From Liolophura sinensis (taxonomy: Eukaryota > Mollusca > Polyplacophora > Chitonida > Chitonidae): a stretch of 64,000 nt of DNA. The translations under genes and the position numbers were made by a program. Under the pieces are notes generated by a model. It saw only the letters and a list, made by a program, of their open reading frames with translations, had not been told where the DNA came from and made no database searches. Every line of letters starts with the position of its first letter. The stretch's first letter is position 1. This document shows positions 26,421-40,119 of this stretch, in pieces. The stretch is from the NCBI RefSeq assembly GCF_032854445.1, contig NW_027017991.1:83375-147374 (forward strand), written 5' to 3'.

Positions 26421-26904
26421 TTTCAACAGCTGGAGATGCCTGGCCCAATTGCGCATCTTTTGGCACCTTATTGATGTGGGTCAGTGTTCAATTGTACTTT
26501 TTACAGCGGACTGTATCAAGTACCTTATGTTTTTTTATATACAAATGGTGTGGTTTTTCTACATGTAGATAAAGACATTGAGTTTGTCTTCGACTTAGAA
26601 GTAAGACATTTGCTGGGTGAGTTAAATGGGCTTGGCCCAAAGATTTGACGTCGTCTGGGCTACCGAAGGGCACATAACTTATAATGAAAAGTTGAATATA
26701 GTAATGACCAGTCGCGATTGTACATAGCTAATGTAGCCGATTTCAATTCGCAAAAAGACCAGGCAAAAATCCAAAAGTGGAAAAACTGTTCCAACGCTGC
26801 TGGTAAGAGGCTAATCCGACGTATTTTTTGACGAGAAATCGAATGGTGCAAACCGCGTTGCTCTCCGACCAATACTTTTGGCTGTAGCCACAAATGAATA
26901 ATCA
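24141..26904 (+). repeat. Five-monomer block, copy 2 of 6540-9289
   Basis: Units at 24141, 24694, 25249, 25804 and 26355 repeat the class order of 6540-9289, offset by 32 monomers (about 17.6 kb). The T7 run is shared between about 8914 and 26,529. Most of this copy lies in the indel-rich zone, so simple length comparison is inflated by extra bases (2764 against 2750 bp). The final unit differs from its partner by CCAACG instead of CCAAAG near 26,790. Confidence 0.65.
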
Positions 26905-28004
26905 TTGATGTCAAGATCACGTGCCCAGCAACGGCTCTTACTCCATGGAAACCAAGGAAATTTGCAATTTTTCAACAGCTGGAGATGCCTGGCCCAATTG
27001 CGCATCTTTTGGCACCTTATTGATGTGGGTCAGTGTTCAATTGTACTTTTTACAGCAGACTGTATCAAGTACCTTGTGTTTTTTTTTATATACAAATGGT
27101 GTGGTTTTTCTACATGTAGATAAAGACATTGAGTTTGTCTTCGACTTAGAAGTAAGACATTTGCTGGGTGAGTTAAATGGGCTTGGCCCAAAGATTTGAC
27201 GTCGTCTGGGCTACCGAAGGCCACATAACTTATAATGAAAAGTTGAATATAGTAATGACCAGTCGCGATTGTACATAGTTAATGTAGCCGATTTCAAATC
27301 GCAAAAAGACCAGGCAAAAATCCAAAAGTGGAAAAACTGTTCCAACGCTGCTGGTAAGAGGCTAATCCGACGTAGTTTTTGACGAGAAATCGAATGGTGC
27401 AAACCGCGTTGCTCTCCGACCAATACTTTTGGCTGTAGCCACAAATGAATAATCATTGATGTCAAGATCACGTGCCCAGCAACGGCTCTTACTCCATGGA
27501 AACCAAGGAAATTTGCAATTTTTCAACAGCTGGAGATGCCTGGCCCAATTGCGCATCTTTTGGCACCTTATTGATGTGGGTCAGTGTTCAATTGTACTTT
27601 TTACAGCGGACTGTATCAAGTACCTTATGTTTTTTTTATATACAAATGGTGTGGTTTTTCTACATGTAGATAAAGACATTGAGTTTGTCTTCGACTTAGA
27701 AGTAAGACATTTGCTGGGTGAGTTAAATGGGCTTGGCCAAAGATTTGACGTCGTCTGGGCTACCGAAGGCCACATAACTTATAATGAAAAGTTGAATATA
27801 GTAATGACCAGTCGCGATTGTACATAGCTAATGTAGCCGATTTCAATTCGCAAAAACACCAGGCAAAAATCCAAAAGTGGAAAAACTGTTCCAAAGCTGC
27901 TGGTAAGAGGCTAATCCGACGTATTTTTTGACGAGAAATCGAATGGTGCAAACCGCGTTGCTCTCCGACCAATACTTTTGGCTGTAGCCACAAATGAATA
28001 ATCA
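25804..28004 (+). repeat. Tandem dimer duplication (two copies of ~1,100 bp)
   Basis: Units at 25,804 and 26,355 have the class order T9/GAAGGCCAC/CGTAGTTTTT, then CCTTATG with ACATAGCTAATG. The units at 26,905 and 27,456 repeat that order. The equivalent left-hand region (8190-9289) has the pair only once before a TTGATATC unit (9290), and the TTGATATC unit at 28,005 follows the second pair here. This suggests a local two-monomer gain. The second members differ in T-run length (T7 against T8) and at CCAACG/CCAAAG. Confidence 0.6.
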
Positions 28005-31000
28005 TTGATATCAAGATCACGTGCCCAGCAACGGCTCTTACTCCATGGAAACCAAGGAAATTTGCAATTTTTCAACAGCTGGAGATGCCTGGCCCAATTG
28101 CGCATCTTTTGGCACCTTATTGATGTGGGTCAGTGTTCAATTGTACTTTTTACAGCGGACTGTATCAAGTACCTTGTGTTTTCTTTATATACAAATGGTG
28201 TGGTTTTTCTACATGTAGATAAAGACATTGAGTTTGTCTTCGACTTAGAAGTAAGACATTTGCTGGGTGAGTTAAATGGGCTTGGCCCAAAGATTTGACG
28301 TCGTCTGGGCTACCGAAGGCCACATAACTTATAATGAAAAGTTGAATATAGTAATGACCAGTCGCGATTGTACATAGTTAATGTAGCCGATTTCAATTAG
28401 CAAAAAGACCAGGTAAAAATCCAAAAGTGGAAAAACTGTTCCAATGCTGCTGGTAAGAGGCTAATCCGACGTATTTTTTGACGAGGAAATCGAATGGTGC
28501 AAACCGCGTTGCTCTCCGACCAATACTTTTGGCTGTAGCCACAAATGAATAATCATTGATGTCAAGATCACGTGCCCAGCAACGGCTCTTACTCCATGGA
28601 AACCAAGGAAATTTGCAATTTTTCAACAGCTGGAGATGCCTGGCCCAATTGCGCATCTTTTGGCACCTTATTGATGTGGGTCAGGGTTCAATTGTACTTT
28701 TTACAGCGGACTGTATCAAGTACCTTGTGTTTTTTTTATATACAAATGGTGTGGTTTTTCTACATGTAGATAAAGACATTGACTTTGTCTTCGACTTAGA
28801 AGCAAGACATTTGCTTGGTGAGTTAAATGGGCTTGGCCCAAAGATTTGACGTCGTCTTGGCTACTGAAGGGCACATAACTTATAATGAAAAGTTGAATAT
28901 AGTAATGACCAGTCGCGATTGTACATAGTTAATGTAGCCGATTTCAATTAGAAAAAAATACCAGGCAAAAATCCAAAAGTGGAAAAACTGTTCCAATGCT
29001 GCTTGTAAGAGGCTAATCCGACGTATTTTTTGACGAGAAATCGAATGGTGCAAACCGCGTTGCTCTCCGACCAATACTTTTGGCTGTAGCCACAAATGAA
29101 TAATCATTGATGTCAAGATCACGTGCCCAGCAACGGCTCTTACTCCATGGAAACCAAGGAAATTTGCAATTTTTCAACAGCTGGAGATGCCTGGCCCAAT
29201 TGCGCATCTTTTGGCACCTTATTGATGTGGGTCAGTGTTCAATTGTACTTTTTACAGCGGACTGTATCAAGTACCTTGTGTTTTTTTTTATATACAAATG
29301 GTGTGGTTTTTTCTACATGTAGATAAAGACATTGAGTTTGTCTTCGACTTAGAAGTAAGACATTTGCTGGGTGAGTTAAATGGGCTTGGCCCAAAGATTT
29401 GACGTCGTCTGGGCTACCGAAGGCCACATAACTTATAATGAAAAGTTGAATATAGTAATGACCAGTCGCGATTGTACATAGTTAATGTAGCCGATTTCAA
29501 TTAGCAAAAAGACCAGGTAAAAATCCAAAAGTGGAAAAACTGTTCCAATGCTGCTGGTAAGAGGCTAATCCGACGTATTTTTTGACGAGAAATCGAATGG
29601 TGCAAACCGCGTTGCTCTCCGACCAATACTTTTGGCTGTAGCCACAAATGAATAATCATTGATGTCAAGATCACGTGCCCAGCAACGGCTCTTACTCCAT
29701 GGAAACCAAGGAAATTTGCAATTTTTCAACAGCTGGAGATGCCTGGCCCAATTGCGCATCTTTTGGCACCTTATTGATGTGGGTCAGTGTTCAATTGTAC
29801 TTTTTACAGCGGACTGTATCAAGTACCTTGTGTTTTTTTTATATACAAATGGTGTGGTTTTTCTACATGTAGATAAAGACATTGAGTTTGTCTTCGACTT
29901 AGAAGTAAGACATTTGCTGGGTGAGTTAAATGGGCTTTGCCCAAAGATTTGACGTCGTCTGGGCTACCGAAGGGCACATAACTTATAATGAAAAGTTGAA
30001 TATAGTAATGACCAGTCGCGATTGTACATAGTTAATGTAGCCGATTTCAATTCGCAAAAAGACCAGGCAAAAATCCAAAAGTGGAAAAACTGTTCCAACG
30101 CTGCTGGTAAGAGGCTAATCCGACGTAGTTTTTGACGAGAAATCGAATGGTGCAAACCGCGTTGCTCTCCGACCAATACTTTTGGCTGTAGCCACAAATG
30201 AATAATTATTGATGTCAAGATCACGTGCCCAGCAACGGCTCTTACTCCATGGAAACCAAGGAAATTTGCAATTTTTCAACAGCTGGAGATGCCTGGCCCA
30301 ATTGCACATCTTTTGGCACCTTATTGATGTGGGTCAGGGTTCAATTGTACTTTTTACAGCGGACTGTATCAAGTACCTTGTGTTTTTTTTATATACAAAT
30401 GGTGTGGTTTTTCTACATGTAGATAAAGACATTGAGTTTGTCTTCGACTTAGAAGCAAGACATTTGCTGGGTGAGTTAAATGGGCTTGGCCCAAAGATTT
30501 GACCTCGTCTGGGCTACCGAAGGGCACATAACTTATAATGAAAAGTTGAATATAGTAATGACCAGTCGCGATTGTACATAGTTAATGTAGCCGATTTCAA
30601 TTAGAAAAAATACCAGGCAAAAATCCAAAAGTGGAAAAACTGTTCCAATGCTGCTTGTAAGAGGCTAATCCGACGTATTTTTTGACGAGAAATCGAATAG
30701 TGCAAACCGCGTTGCTCTCCGACCAATACTTTTGGCTGTAGCCACAAATGAATAATCATTGATGTCAAGATCACGTGCCCAGCAACGGCTCTTACTCCAT
30801 GGAAACCAAGGAAATTTGCAATTTTTCAACAGCTGGAGATGCCTGGCCCAATTGCGCATCTTTTGGCACCTTATTGATGTGGGTCAGTGTTCAATTGTAC
30901 TTTTTACAGCAGACTGTATCAAGTACCTTGTGTTTTTTTTTATATACAAATGGTGTGGTTTTTCTACATGTAGATAAAGACATTGAGTTTGTCTTCGACT

Positions 31001-34000
31001 TCGAAGTAAGACATTTGCTGGGTGAGTTAAATGGGCTTGGCCCAAAGATTTGACGTCGTCTGGGCTACTGAAGGCCACATAACTTATAATGAAAAGTTGA
31101 ATATAGTAATGACCAGTCGCGATTGTACATAGTTAATGTAGCCGATTTCAATTAGCAAAAAGACCAGGTAAAAATCCAAAAGTGGAAAAACTGTTCCAAT
31201 GCTGCTGGTAAGAGGCTAATCCGACGTATTTTTTGACGAGAAATCGAATGGTGCAAACCGCGTTGCTCTCCGACCAATACTTTTGGCTGTAGCCACAAAT
31301 GAATAATCATTGATGTCAAGATCACGTGCCCAGCAACGGCTCTTACTCCATGGAAACCAAGGAAATTTGCAATTTTTCAACAGCTGGAGATGCCTGGCCC
31401 AATTGCGCATCTTTTGGCACCTTATTGATGTGGGTCAGGGTTCAATTGTACTTTTTACAGCGGACTGTATCAAGTACCTTGTGTTTTTTTTATATACAAA
31501 TGGTGTGGTTTTTCTACATGTAGATAAAGACATTGAGTTTGTCTTCGACTTAGAAGCAAGACATTTGCTGGGTGAGTTAAATGGGCTTGGCCCAAAGATT
31601 TGACGTCGTCTGGGCTACCGAAGGGCACATAACTTATAATGAAAAGTTGAATATAGTAATGACCAGTCGCGATTGTACATAGTTAATGTAGCCGATTTCA
31701 ATTAGAAAAAATACCAGGCAAAAATCCAAAAGTGGAAAAACTGTTCCAATGCTGCTTGTAAGAGGCTAATCCGACGTATTTTTTGACGAGAAATCGAATG
31801 GTGCAAACCGCGTTGCTCTCCGACCAATACTTTTGGCTGTAGCCACAAATGAATAATCATTGATGTCAAGATCACGTGCCCAGCAACGGCTCTTACTCCA
31901 TGGAAACCAAGGAAATTTGCAATTTTTCAACAGCTGGAGATGCCTGGCCCAATTGCGCATCTTTTGGCACCTTATTGATGTGGGTCAGTGTTCAATTGTA
32001 CTTTTTACAGCAGACTGTATCAAGTACCTTGTGTTTTTTTTTATATACAAATGGTGTGGTTTTTCTACATGTAGATAAAGACATTGAGTTTGTCTTCGAC
32101 TTAGAAGTAAGACATTTGCTGGGTGAGTTAAATGGGCTTGGCCCAAAGATTTGACGTCGTCTGGGCTACCGAAGGCCACATAACTTATAATGAAAAGTTG
32201 AATATAGTAATGACCAGTCGCGATTGTACATAGTTAATGTAGCCAATTTCAATTAGAAAAAATACCAGGCAAAAATCCAAAAGTGGAAAAACTGTTCCAA
32301 TGCTGCTTGTAAGAGGCTAATCCGACGTATTTTTTGACGAGAAATCGAATGGTGCAAACCGCGTTGCTCTCCGACCAATACTTTTGGCTGTAGCCACAAA
32401 TGAATAATCATTGATGTCAAGATCACGTGCCCAGCAACGGCTCTTACTCCATGGAAACCAAGGAAATTTGCAATTTTTCAACAGCTGGAGATGCCTGGCC
32501 CAATTGCGCATCTTTTGGCACCTTATTGATGTGGGTCAGTGTTCAATTGTACTTTTTACAGCAGACTTTATCATGTACCTGGTGTTTTTTTTATATACAA
32601 ATGGTGTGGTTTTTCTACATGTAGATAAAGACATTGAGTTTGTCTTCGACTTAGAAGCAAGACATTTGCTGGGTGAGTTAAATGGGCTTGGCCCAAAGAT
32701 TTGACGTCGTCTGGGCTACCGAAGGGCACATAACTTATAATGAAAAGTTGAATATAGTAATGACCAGTCGCGATTGTACATAGTTAATGTAGCCGATTTC
32801 AATTAGCAAAAAGACCAGGTAAAAATCCAAAAGTGGAAAAACTGTTCCAATGCTGCTGGTAAGAGGCTAATCCGACGTATTTTTTGACGAGAAATCGAAT
32901 GGTGCAAACCGCGTTGCTCTCCGACCAATACTTTTGGCTGTAGCCACAAATGAATAATCATTGATGTCAAGATCACGTGCCCAGCAACGGCTCTTACTCC
33001 ATGGAAACCAAGGAAATTTGCAATTTTTCAACAGCTGGAGATGCCTGGCCCAATTGCGCATCTTTTGGCACCTTATTGATGTGGGTCAGTGTTCAATTGT
33101 ACTTTTTACAGCGGACTGTATCAAGTACCTTGTGTTTTTTTTTATATACAAATGGTGTGGTTTTTCTACATGTAGATAAAGACATTGAGTTTGTCTTCGA
33201 CTTAGAAGTGAGACATTTGCTGGGTGAGTTAAATGGGCTTTGCCCAAAGATTTGACGTCGTCTGGGCTACCGAAGGGCACATAACTTATAATGAAAAGTT
33301 GAATATAGTAATGACCAGTCGCGATTGTACATAGTTAATGTAGCCGATTTCAATTAGAAAAAATACCAGGCAAAAATCCAAAAGTGGAAAAACTGTTCCA
33401 ATGCTGCTGGTAAGAGGCTAATCCGACGTATTTTTTGACGAGAAATCGAATGGTGCAAACCGCGTTGCTCTCCGACCAATACTTTTGGCTGTAGCCACAA
33501 ATGAATAATCATTGATGTCAAGATCACGTGCCCAGCAACGGCTCTTACTCCATGGAAACCAAGGAAATTTGCAATTTTTCAACAGCTGGAGATGCCTGGC
33601 CCAATTGCGCATCTTTTGGCACCTTATTGATGTGGGTCAGAGTTCAATTGTACTTTTTACAGCAGACTTTATCATGTACCTTGTGTTTTTTTTATATACA
33701 AATGGTGTGATTTTTCTACATGTAGATAAAGACATTGAGTTTGTCTTCGACTTAGAAGTAAGACATTTGCTGGGTGAGTTAAATGGGCTTTGCCCAAAGA
33801 TTTGACGTCGTCTGGGCTACCGAAGGGCACATAACTTATAATGAAAAGTTGAATATAGTAATGACCAGTCGCGATTGTACATAGTTAATGTAGCCGATTT
33901 CAATTAGCAAAAAGACCAGGTAAAAATCCAAAAGTGGAAAAACTGTTCCAATGCTGCTGGTAAGAGGCTAATCCGACGTATTTTTTGACGAGAAATCGAA

Positions 34001-34612
34001 TGGTGCAAACCGCGTTGCTCTCCGACCAATACTTTTGGCTGTAGCCACAAATGAATAATCATTGATGTCAAGATCACGTGCCCAGCAACGGCTCTTACTC
34101 CATGGAAACCAAGGAAATTTGCAATTTTTCGACAGCTGGAGATGCCTGGCCCAATTGCGCATCTTTTGGCACCTTATTGATGTGGGTCAGTGTTCAATTG
34201 TACTTTTTACAGCGGACTGTATTAAGTACCTTGTTTTTTTTTTTATATACAAATGGTGTGGTTTTTCTACATGTAGATAAAGACATTCAGTTTGTCTTCG
34301 ACTTAGAAGTGAGACATTTGCTGGGTGAGTTAAATGGGCTTGGCCCAAAGATTTGACGTCGTCTGGGCTACCGAAGGGCACATAACTTATAATGAAAAGT
34401 TGAATATAGTAATGACCAGTCGCGATTGTACATAGTTAATGTAGCCGATTTCAATTCGCAAAAAGACCAGGCAAAAATCCAAAAGTGGAAAAACTGTTCC
34501 AACGCTGCTGGTAAGAGGCTAATCCGACGTAGTTTTTGACGAGAAATCGAATGGTGCAAACCGCGTTGCTCTCCGACCAATACTTTTGGCTGTAGCCACA
34601 AATGAATAATCA

Positions 34613-37363
34613 TTGATGTCAAGATCACGTGCCCAGCAACGGCTCTTACTCCATGGAAACCAAGGAAATTTGCAATTTTTCAACAGCTGGAGATGCCTGG
34701 CCCAATTGCGCATCTTTTGGCACCTTATTGATGTGGGTCAGTGTTCAATTGTACTTTTTACAGCGGACTGTATCAAGTACCTTATGTTTTTTTTATATAC
34801 AAATGGTGTGGTTTTTCTACATGTAGATAAAGACATTGAGTTTGTCTTCGACTTAGAAGTAAGACATTTGCTGGGTGAGTTAAATGGGCTTGGCCCAAAG
34901 ATTTGACGTCGTCTGGGCTACCGAAGGGCACATAACTTATAATGAAAAGTTGAATATAGTAATGACCAGTCGCGATTGTACATAGCTAATGTAGCCGATT
35001 TCAATTAGAAAAAAGACCAGGCAAAAATCCAAAAGTGGAAAAACTGTTCCAAAGCTGCTGGTAAGAGGCTAATCCGACGTATTTTTTGACGAGAAATCCA
35101 ATGGTGCAAACCGCGTTGCTCTCCGACCAATACTTTTGGCTGTAGCCACAAATGAATAATCATTGATATCAAGATCACGTGCCCAGCAACGGCTCTTACT
35201 CCATGGAAACCAAGGAAATTTGCAATTTTTCAACAGCTGGAGATGCCTGGCCCAATTGCGCATCTTTTGGCACCTTATTGATGTGGGTCAGTGTTCAATT
35301 GTACTTTTTACAGCGGACTGTATCAAGTACCTTGTGTTTTTTTTATATACAAATGGTGTGGTTTTTCTACATGTAGATAAAGACATTGAGTTTGTCTTCG
35401 ACTTAGAAGTAAGACATTTGCTGGGTGAGTTAAATGGGCTTGGCCCAAAGATTTGACGTCGTCTGGGCTACCGAAGGCCACATAACTTATAATGAAAAGT
35501 TGAATATAGTAATGACCAGTCGCGATTGTACATAGTTAATGTAGCCGATTTCAATTAGCAAAAAGACCAGGTAAAAATCCAAAAGTGGAAAAACTGTTCC
35601 AATGCTGCTGGTAAGAGGCTAATCCGACGTATTTTTTGACGAGAAATCGAATGGTGCAAACCGCGTTGCTCTCCGACCAATACTTTTGGCTGTAGCCACA
35701 AATGAATAATTATTGATGTCAAGATCACGTGCCCAGCAACGGCTCTTACTCCATGGAAACCAAGGAAATTTGCAATTTTTCAACAGCTGGAGATGCCTGG
35801 CCCAATTGCGCATCTTTTGGCACCTTATTGATGTGGGTCAGTGTTCAATTGTACTTTTTACAGCGGACTGTATCAAGTACCTTGTGTTTTTTTTATATAC
35901 AAATGGTGTGGTTTTTCTACATGTAGATAAAGACATTGAGTTTGTCTTCGACTTAGAAGTAAGACATTTGCTGGGTGAGTTAAATGGGCTTGGCCCAAAG
36001 ATTTGACGTCGTCTGGGCTACCGAAGGCCACATAACTTATAATGAAAAGTTGAATATAGTAATGACCAGTCGCGATTGTACATAGTTAATGTAGCCGATT
36101 TCAATTAGCAAAAAGACCAGGTAAAAATCCAAAAGTGGAAAAACTGTTCCAATGCTGCTGGTAAGAGGCTAATCCGACGTATTTTTTGACGAGAAATCGA
36201 ATGGTGCAAACCGCGTTGCTCTCCGACCAATACTTTTGGCTGTAGCCACAAATGAATAATCATTGATGTCAAGATCACGTGCCCAGCAACGGCTCTTACT
36301 CCATGGAAACCAAGGAAATTTGCAATTTTTCAACAGCTGGAGATGCCTGGCCCAATTGCGCATCTTTTGGCACCTTATTGATGTGGGTCAGGGTTCAATT
36401 GTACTTTTTACAGCGGACTGTATCAAGTACCTTGTGTTTTTTTTATATACAAATGGTGTGGTTTTCCTACATGTAGATAAAGACATTGAGATTCTCTTCG
36501 ACTTAGAAGCAAGACATTTGCTGGGTGAGTTAAATGGGCTTGGCCCAAAGATTTGACGTCGTCTGGGCTACCGAAGGGCACATAACTTATAATGAAAAGT
36601 TGAATATAGTAATGACCAGTCGCGATTGTACATAGTTAATGTAGCCGATTTCAATTAGAAAAAATACCAGGCAAAAATCCAAAAGTGGAAAAACTGTTCC
36701 AATGCTGCTTGTAAGAGGCTAATCCGACGTATTTTTTGACGAGAAATCGAATAGTGCAAACCGCGTTGCTCTCCGACCAATACTTTTGGCTGTAGCCACA
36801 AATGAATAATCATTGATGTCAAGATCACGTGCCCAGCAACGGCTCTTACTCCATGGAAACCAAGGAAATTTGCAATTTTTCAACAGCTGGAGATGCCTGG
36901 CCCAATTGCGCATCTTTTGGCACCTTATTGATGTGGGTCAGTGTTCAATTGTACTTTTTACAGCAGACTGTATCAAGTACCTTGTGTTTTTTTTTATATA
37001 CAAATGGTGTGGTTTTTCTACATGTAGATAAAGACATTGAGTTTGTCTTCGACTTCGAAGTAAGACATTTGCTGGGTGAGTTAAATGGGCTTGGCCCAAA
37101 GATTTGACGTCGTCTGGGCTACTGAAGGCCACATAACTTATAATGAAAAGTTGAATATAGTAATGACCAGTCGCGATTGTACATAGTTAATGTAGCCGAT
37201 TTCAATTAGCAAAAAGACCAGGTAAAAATCCAAAAGTGGAAAAACTGTTCCAATGCTGCTGGTAAGAGGCTAATCCGACGTATTTTTTGACGAGAAATCG
37301 AATGGTGCAAACCGCGTTGCTCTCCGACCAATACTTTTGGCTGTAGCCACAAATGAATAATCA
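34613..37363 (+). repeat. Five-monomer higher-order block, copy 1 (2,751 bp)
   Basis: Units lie at 34613 (CCTTATG, then AAATCCAATGG), 35163 (TTGATATC), 35713 (preceded by GAATAATTATT), 36263 (CAGGGTTC, GTTTTCCTAC, TTCTCTTCG) and 36813 (CGAATAGTGC before it, CTTCGAAG inside it). The same ordered markers recur in 37,364-40,119. GTTTTCCTAC, near 36,471 and 39,215, is private to this pair. The CTTCGAAG unit also occurs outside the pair, at 30,759, 42,871 and 48,373, so part of the block is older and shared more widely. Confidence 0.85.
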
Positions 37364-40119
37364 TTGATGTCAAGATCACGTGCCCAGCAACGGCTCTTAC
37401 TCCATGGAAACCAAGGAAATTTGCAATTTTTCAACAGCTGGAGATGCCTGGCCCAATTGCGCATCTTTTGGCACCTTATTGATGTGGGTCAGTGTTCAAT
37501 TGTACTTTTTACAGCGGACTGTATCAAGTACCTTATGTTTTTTTTATATACAAATGGTGTGGTTTTTCTACATGTAGATAAAGACATTGAGTTTGTCTTC
37601 GACTTAGAAGTAAGACATTTGCTGGGTGAGTTAAATGGGCTTGGCCCAAAGATTTGACGTCGTCTGGGCTACCGAAGGGCACATAACTTATAATGAAAAG
37701 TTGAATATAGTAATGACCAGTCGCGATTGTACATAGCTAATGTAGCCGATTTCAATTAGAAAAAAGACCAGGCAAAAATCCAAAAGTGGAAAAACTGTTC
37801 CAAAGCTGCTGGTAAGAGGCTAATCCGACGTATTTTTTGACGAGAAATCCAATGGTGCAAACCGCGTTGCTCTCCGACCAATACTTTTGGCTGTAGCCAC
37901 AAATGAATAATCATTGATATCAAGATCACGTGCCCAGCAACGGCTCTTACTCCATGGAAACCAAGGAAATTTGCAATTTTTCAACAGCTGGAGATGCCTG
38001 GCCCAATTGCGCATCTTTTGGCACCTTATTGATGTGGGTCAGTGTTCAATTGTACTTTTTACAGCGGACTGTATCAAGTACCTTGTGTTTTTTTTATATA
38101 CAAATGGTGTGGTTTTTCTACATGTAGATAAAGACATTGAGTTTGTCTTCGACTTAGAAGTAAGACATTTGCTGGGTGAGTTAAATGGGCTTGGCCCAAA
38201 GATTTGACGTCGTCTGGGCTACCGAAGGCCACATAACTTATAATGAAAAGTTGAATATAGTAATGACCAGTCGCGATTGTACATAGTTAATGTAGCCGAT
38301 TTCAATTAGCAAAAAGACCAGGTAAAAATCCAAAAGTGGAAAAACTGTTCCAATGCTGCTGGTAAGAGGCTAATCCGACGTATTTTTTGACGAGAAATCG
38401 AATGGTGCAAACCGCGTTGCTCTCCGACCAATACTTTTGGCTGTAGCCACAAATGAATAATTATTGATGTCAAGATCACGTGCCCAGCAACGGCTCTTAC
38501 TCCATGGAAACCAAGGAAATTTGCAATTTTTCAACAGCTGGAGATGCCTGGCCCAATTGCGCATCTTTTGGCACCTTATTGATGTGGGTCAGTGTTCAAT
38601 TGTACTTTTTACAGCGTGACTGTATCAAGTACCTTGTGTTTTTTTTATATACAAATGGTGTGGTTTTTCTACATGTAGATAAAGACATTGAGTTTGTCTT
38701 CGACTTAGAAGTAAGACATTTGCTGGGTGAGTTAAATGGGCTTGGCCCAAAGATTTGACGTCGTCTGGGCTACCGAAGGCCACATAACTTATAATGAAAA
38801 GTTGAATATAGTAATGACCAGTCGCGATTGTACATAGTTAATGTAGCCGATTTCAATTAGCAAAAAGACCAGGTAAAAATCCAAAAGTGGAAAAAACTGT
38901 TCCAATGCTGCTGGTAAGAGGCTAATCCGACGTATTTTTTGACGAGAAATCGAATGGTGCAAACCGCGTTGCTCTCCGACCAATACTTTTGGCTGTAGCC
39001 ACAAATGAATAATCATTGATGTCAAGATCACGTGCCCAGCAACGGCTCTTACTCCATGGAAACCAAGGAAATTTGCAATTTTTCAACAGCTGGAGATGCC
39101 TGGCCCAATTGCGCATCTTTTGGCACCTTATTGATGTGGGTCAGGGTTCAATTGTACTTTTTACAGCGGACTGTATCAAGTACCTTGTGTTTTTTTTTAT
39201 ATACAAATGGTGTGGTTTTCCTACATGTAGATAAAGACATTGAGTTTCTCTTCGACTTAGAAGCAAGACATTTGCTGGGTGAGTTAAATGGGCTTGGCCC
39301 AAAGATTTGACGTCGTCTGGGCTACCGAAGGGCACATAACTTATAATGAAAAGTTGAATATAGTAATGACCAGTCGCGATTGTACATAGTTAATGTAGCC
39401 GATTTCAATTAGAAAAAATACCAGGCAAAAATCCAAAAGTGGAAAAACTGTTCCAATGCTGCTTGTAAGAGGCTAATCCGACGTATTTTTTGACGAGAAA
39501 TCGAATAGTGCAAACCGCGTTGCTCTCCGACCAATACTTTTGGCTGTAGCCACAAATGAATAATCATTGATGTCAAGATCACGTGCCCAGCAACGGCTCT
39601 TACTCCATGGAAACCAAGGAAATTTGCAATTTTTCAACAGCTGGAGATGCCTGGCCCAATTGCGCATCTTTTGGCACCTTATTGATGTGGGTCAGTGTTC
39701 AATTGTACTTTTTACAGCAGACTGTATCAAGTACCTTGTGTTTTTTTTTTATATACAAATGGTGTGGTTTTTCTACATGTAGATAAAGACATTGAGTTTG
39801 TCTTCGACTTCGAAGTAAGACATTTGCTGGGTGAGTTAAATGGGCTTGGCCCAAAGATTTGACGTCGTCTGGGCTACTGAAGGCCACATAACTTATAATG
39901 AAAAGTTGAATATAGTAATGACCAGTCGCGATTGTACATAGTTAATGTAGCCGATTTCAATTAGCAAAAAGACCAGGTAAAAAATCCAAAAGTGGAAAAA
40001 CTGTTCCAATGCTGCTGGTAAGAGGCTAATCCGACGTATTTTTTGACGAGAAATCGAATGGTGCAAACCGCGTTGCTCTCCGACCAATACTTTTGGCTGT
40101 AGCCACAAATGAATAATCA
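37364..40119 (+). repeat. Five-monomer higher-order block, copy 2 (2,756 bp)
   Basis: Units at 37364, 37914, 38464, 39016 and 39567 repeat the preceding block. Copy 2 is five bases longer through single insertions near 38,616 (GCGTGAC), 38,896 (an extra A), 39,190 (T9 for T8), 39,740 (T10 for T9) and 39,980 (an extra A). TTTCTCTTCG near 39,245 stands against ATTCTCTTCG near 36,490. The insertions are confined to this copy, which looks like lower consensus quality or early divergence. Confidence 0.8.

Noticed and set aside
15890-40119. One fixed five-monomer higher-order repeat running through the whole array
   Set aside because: Spacing of marked units is variously 2, 3, 4, 5, 6, 7, 9, 10 and 11 monomers, and unit classes differ between the two five-unit duplications. 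The organisation is patchy, not a single regular higher-order repeat.
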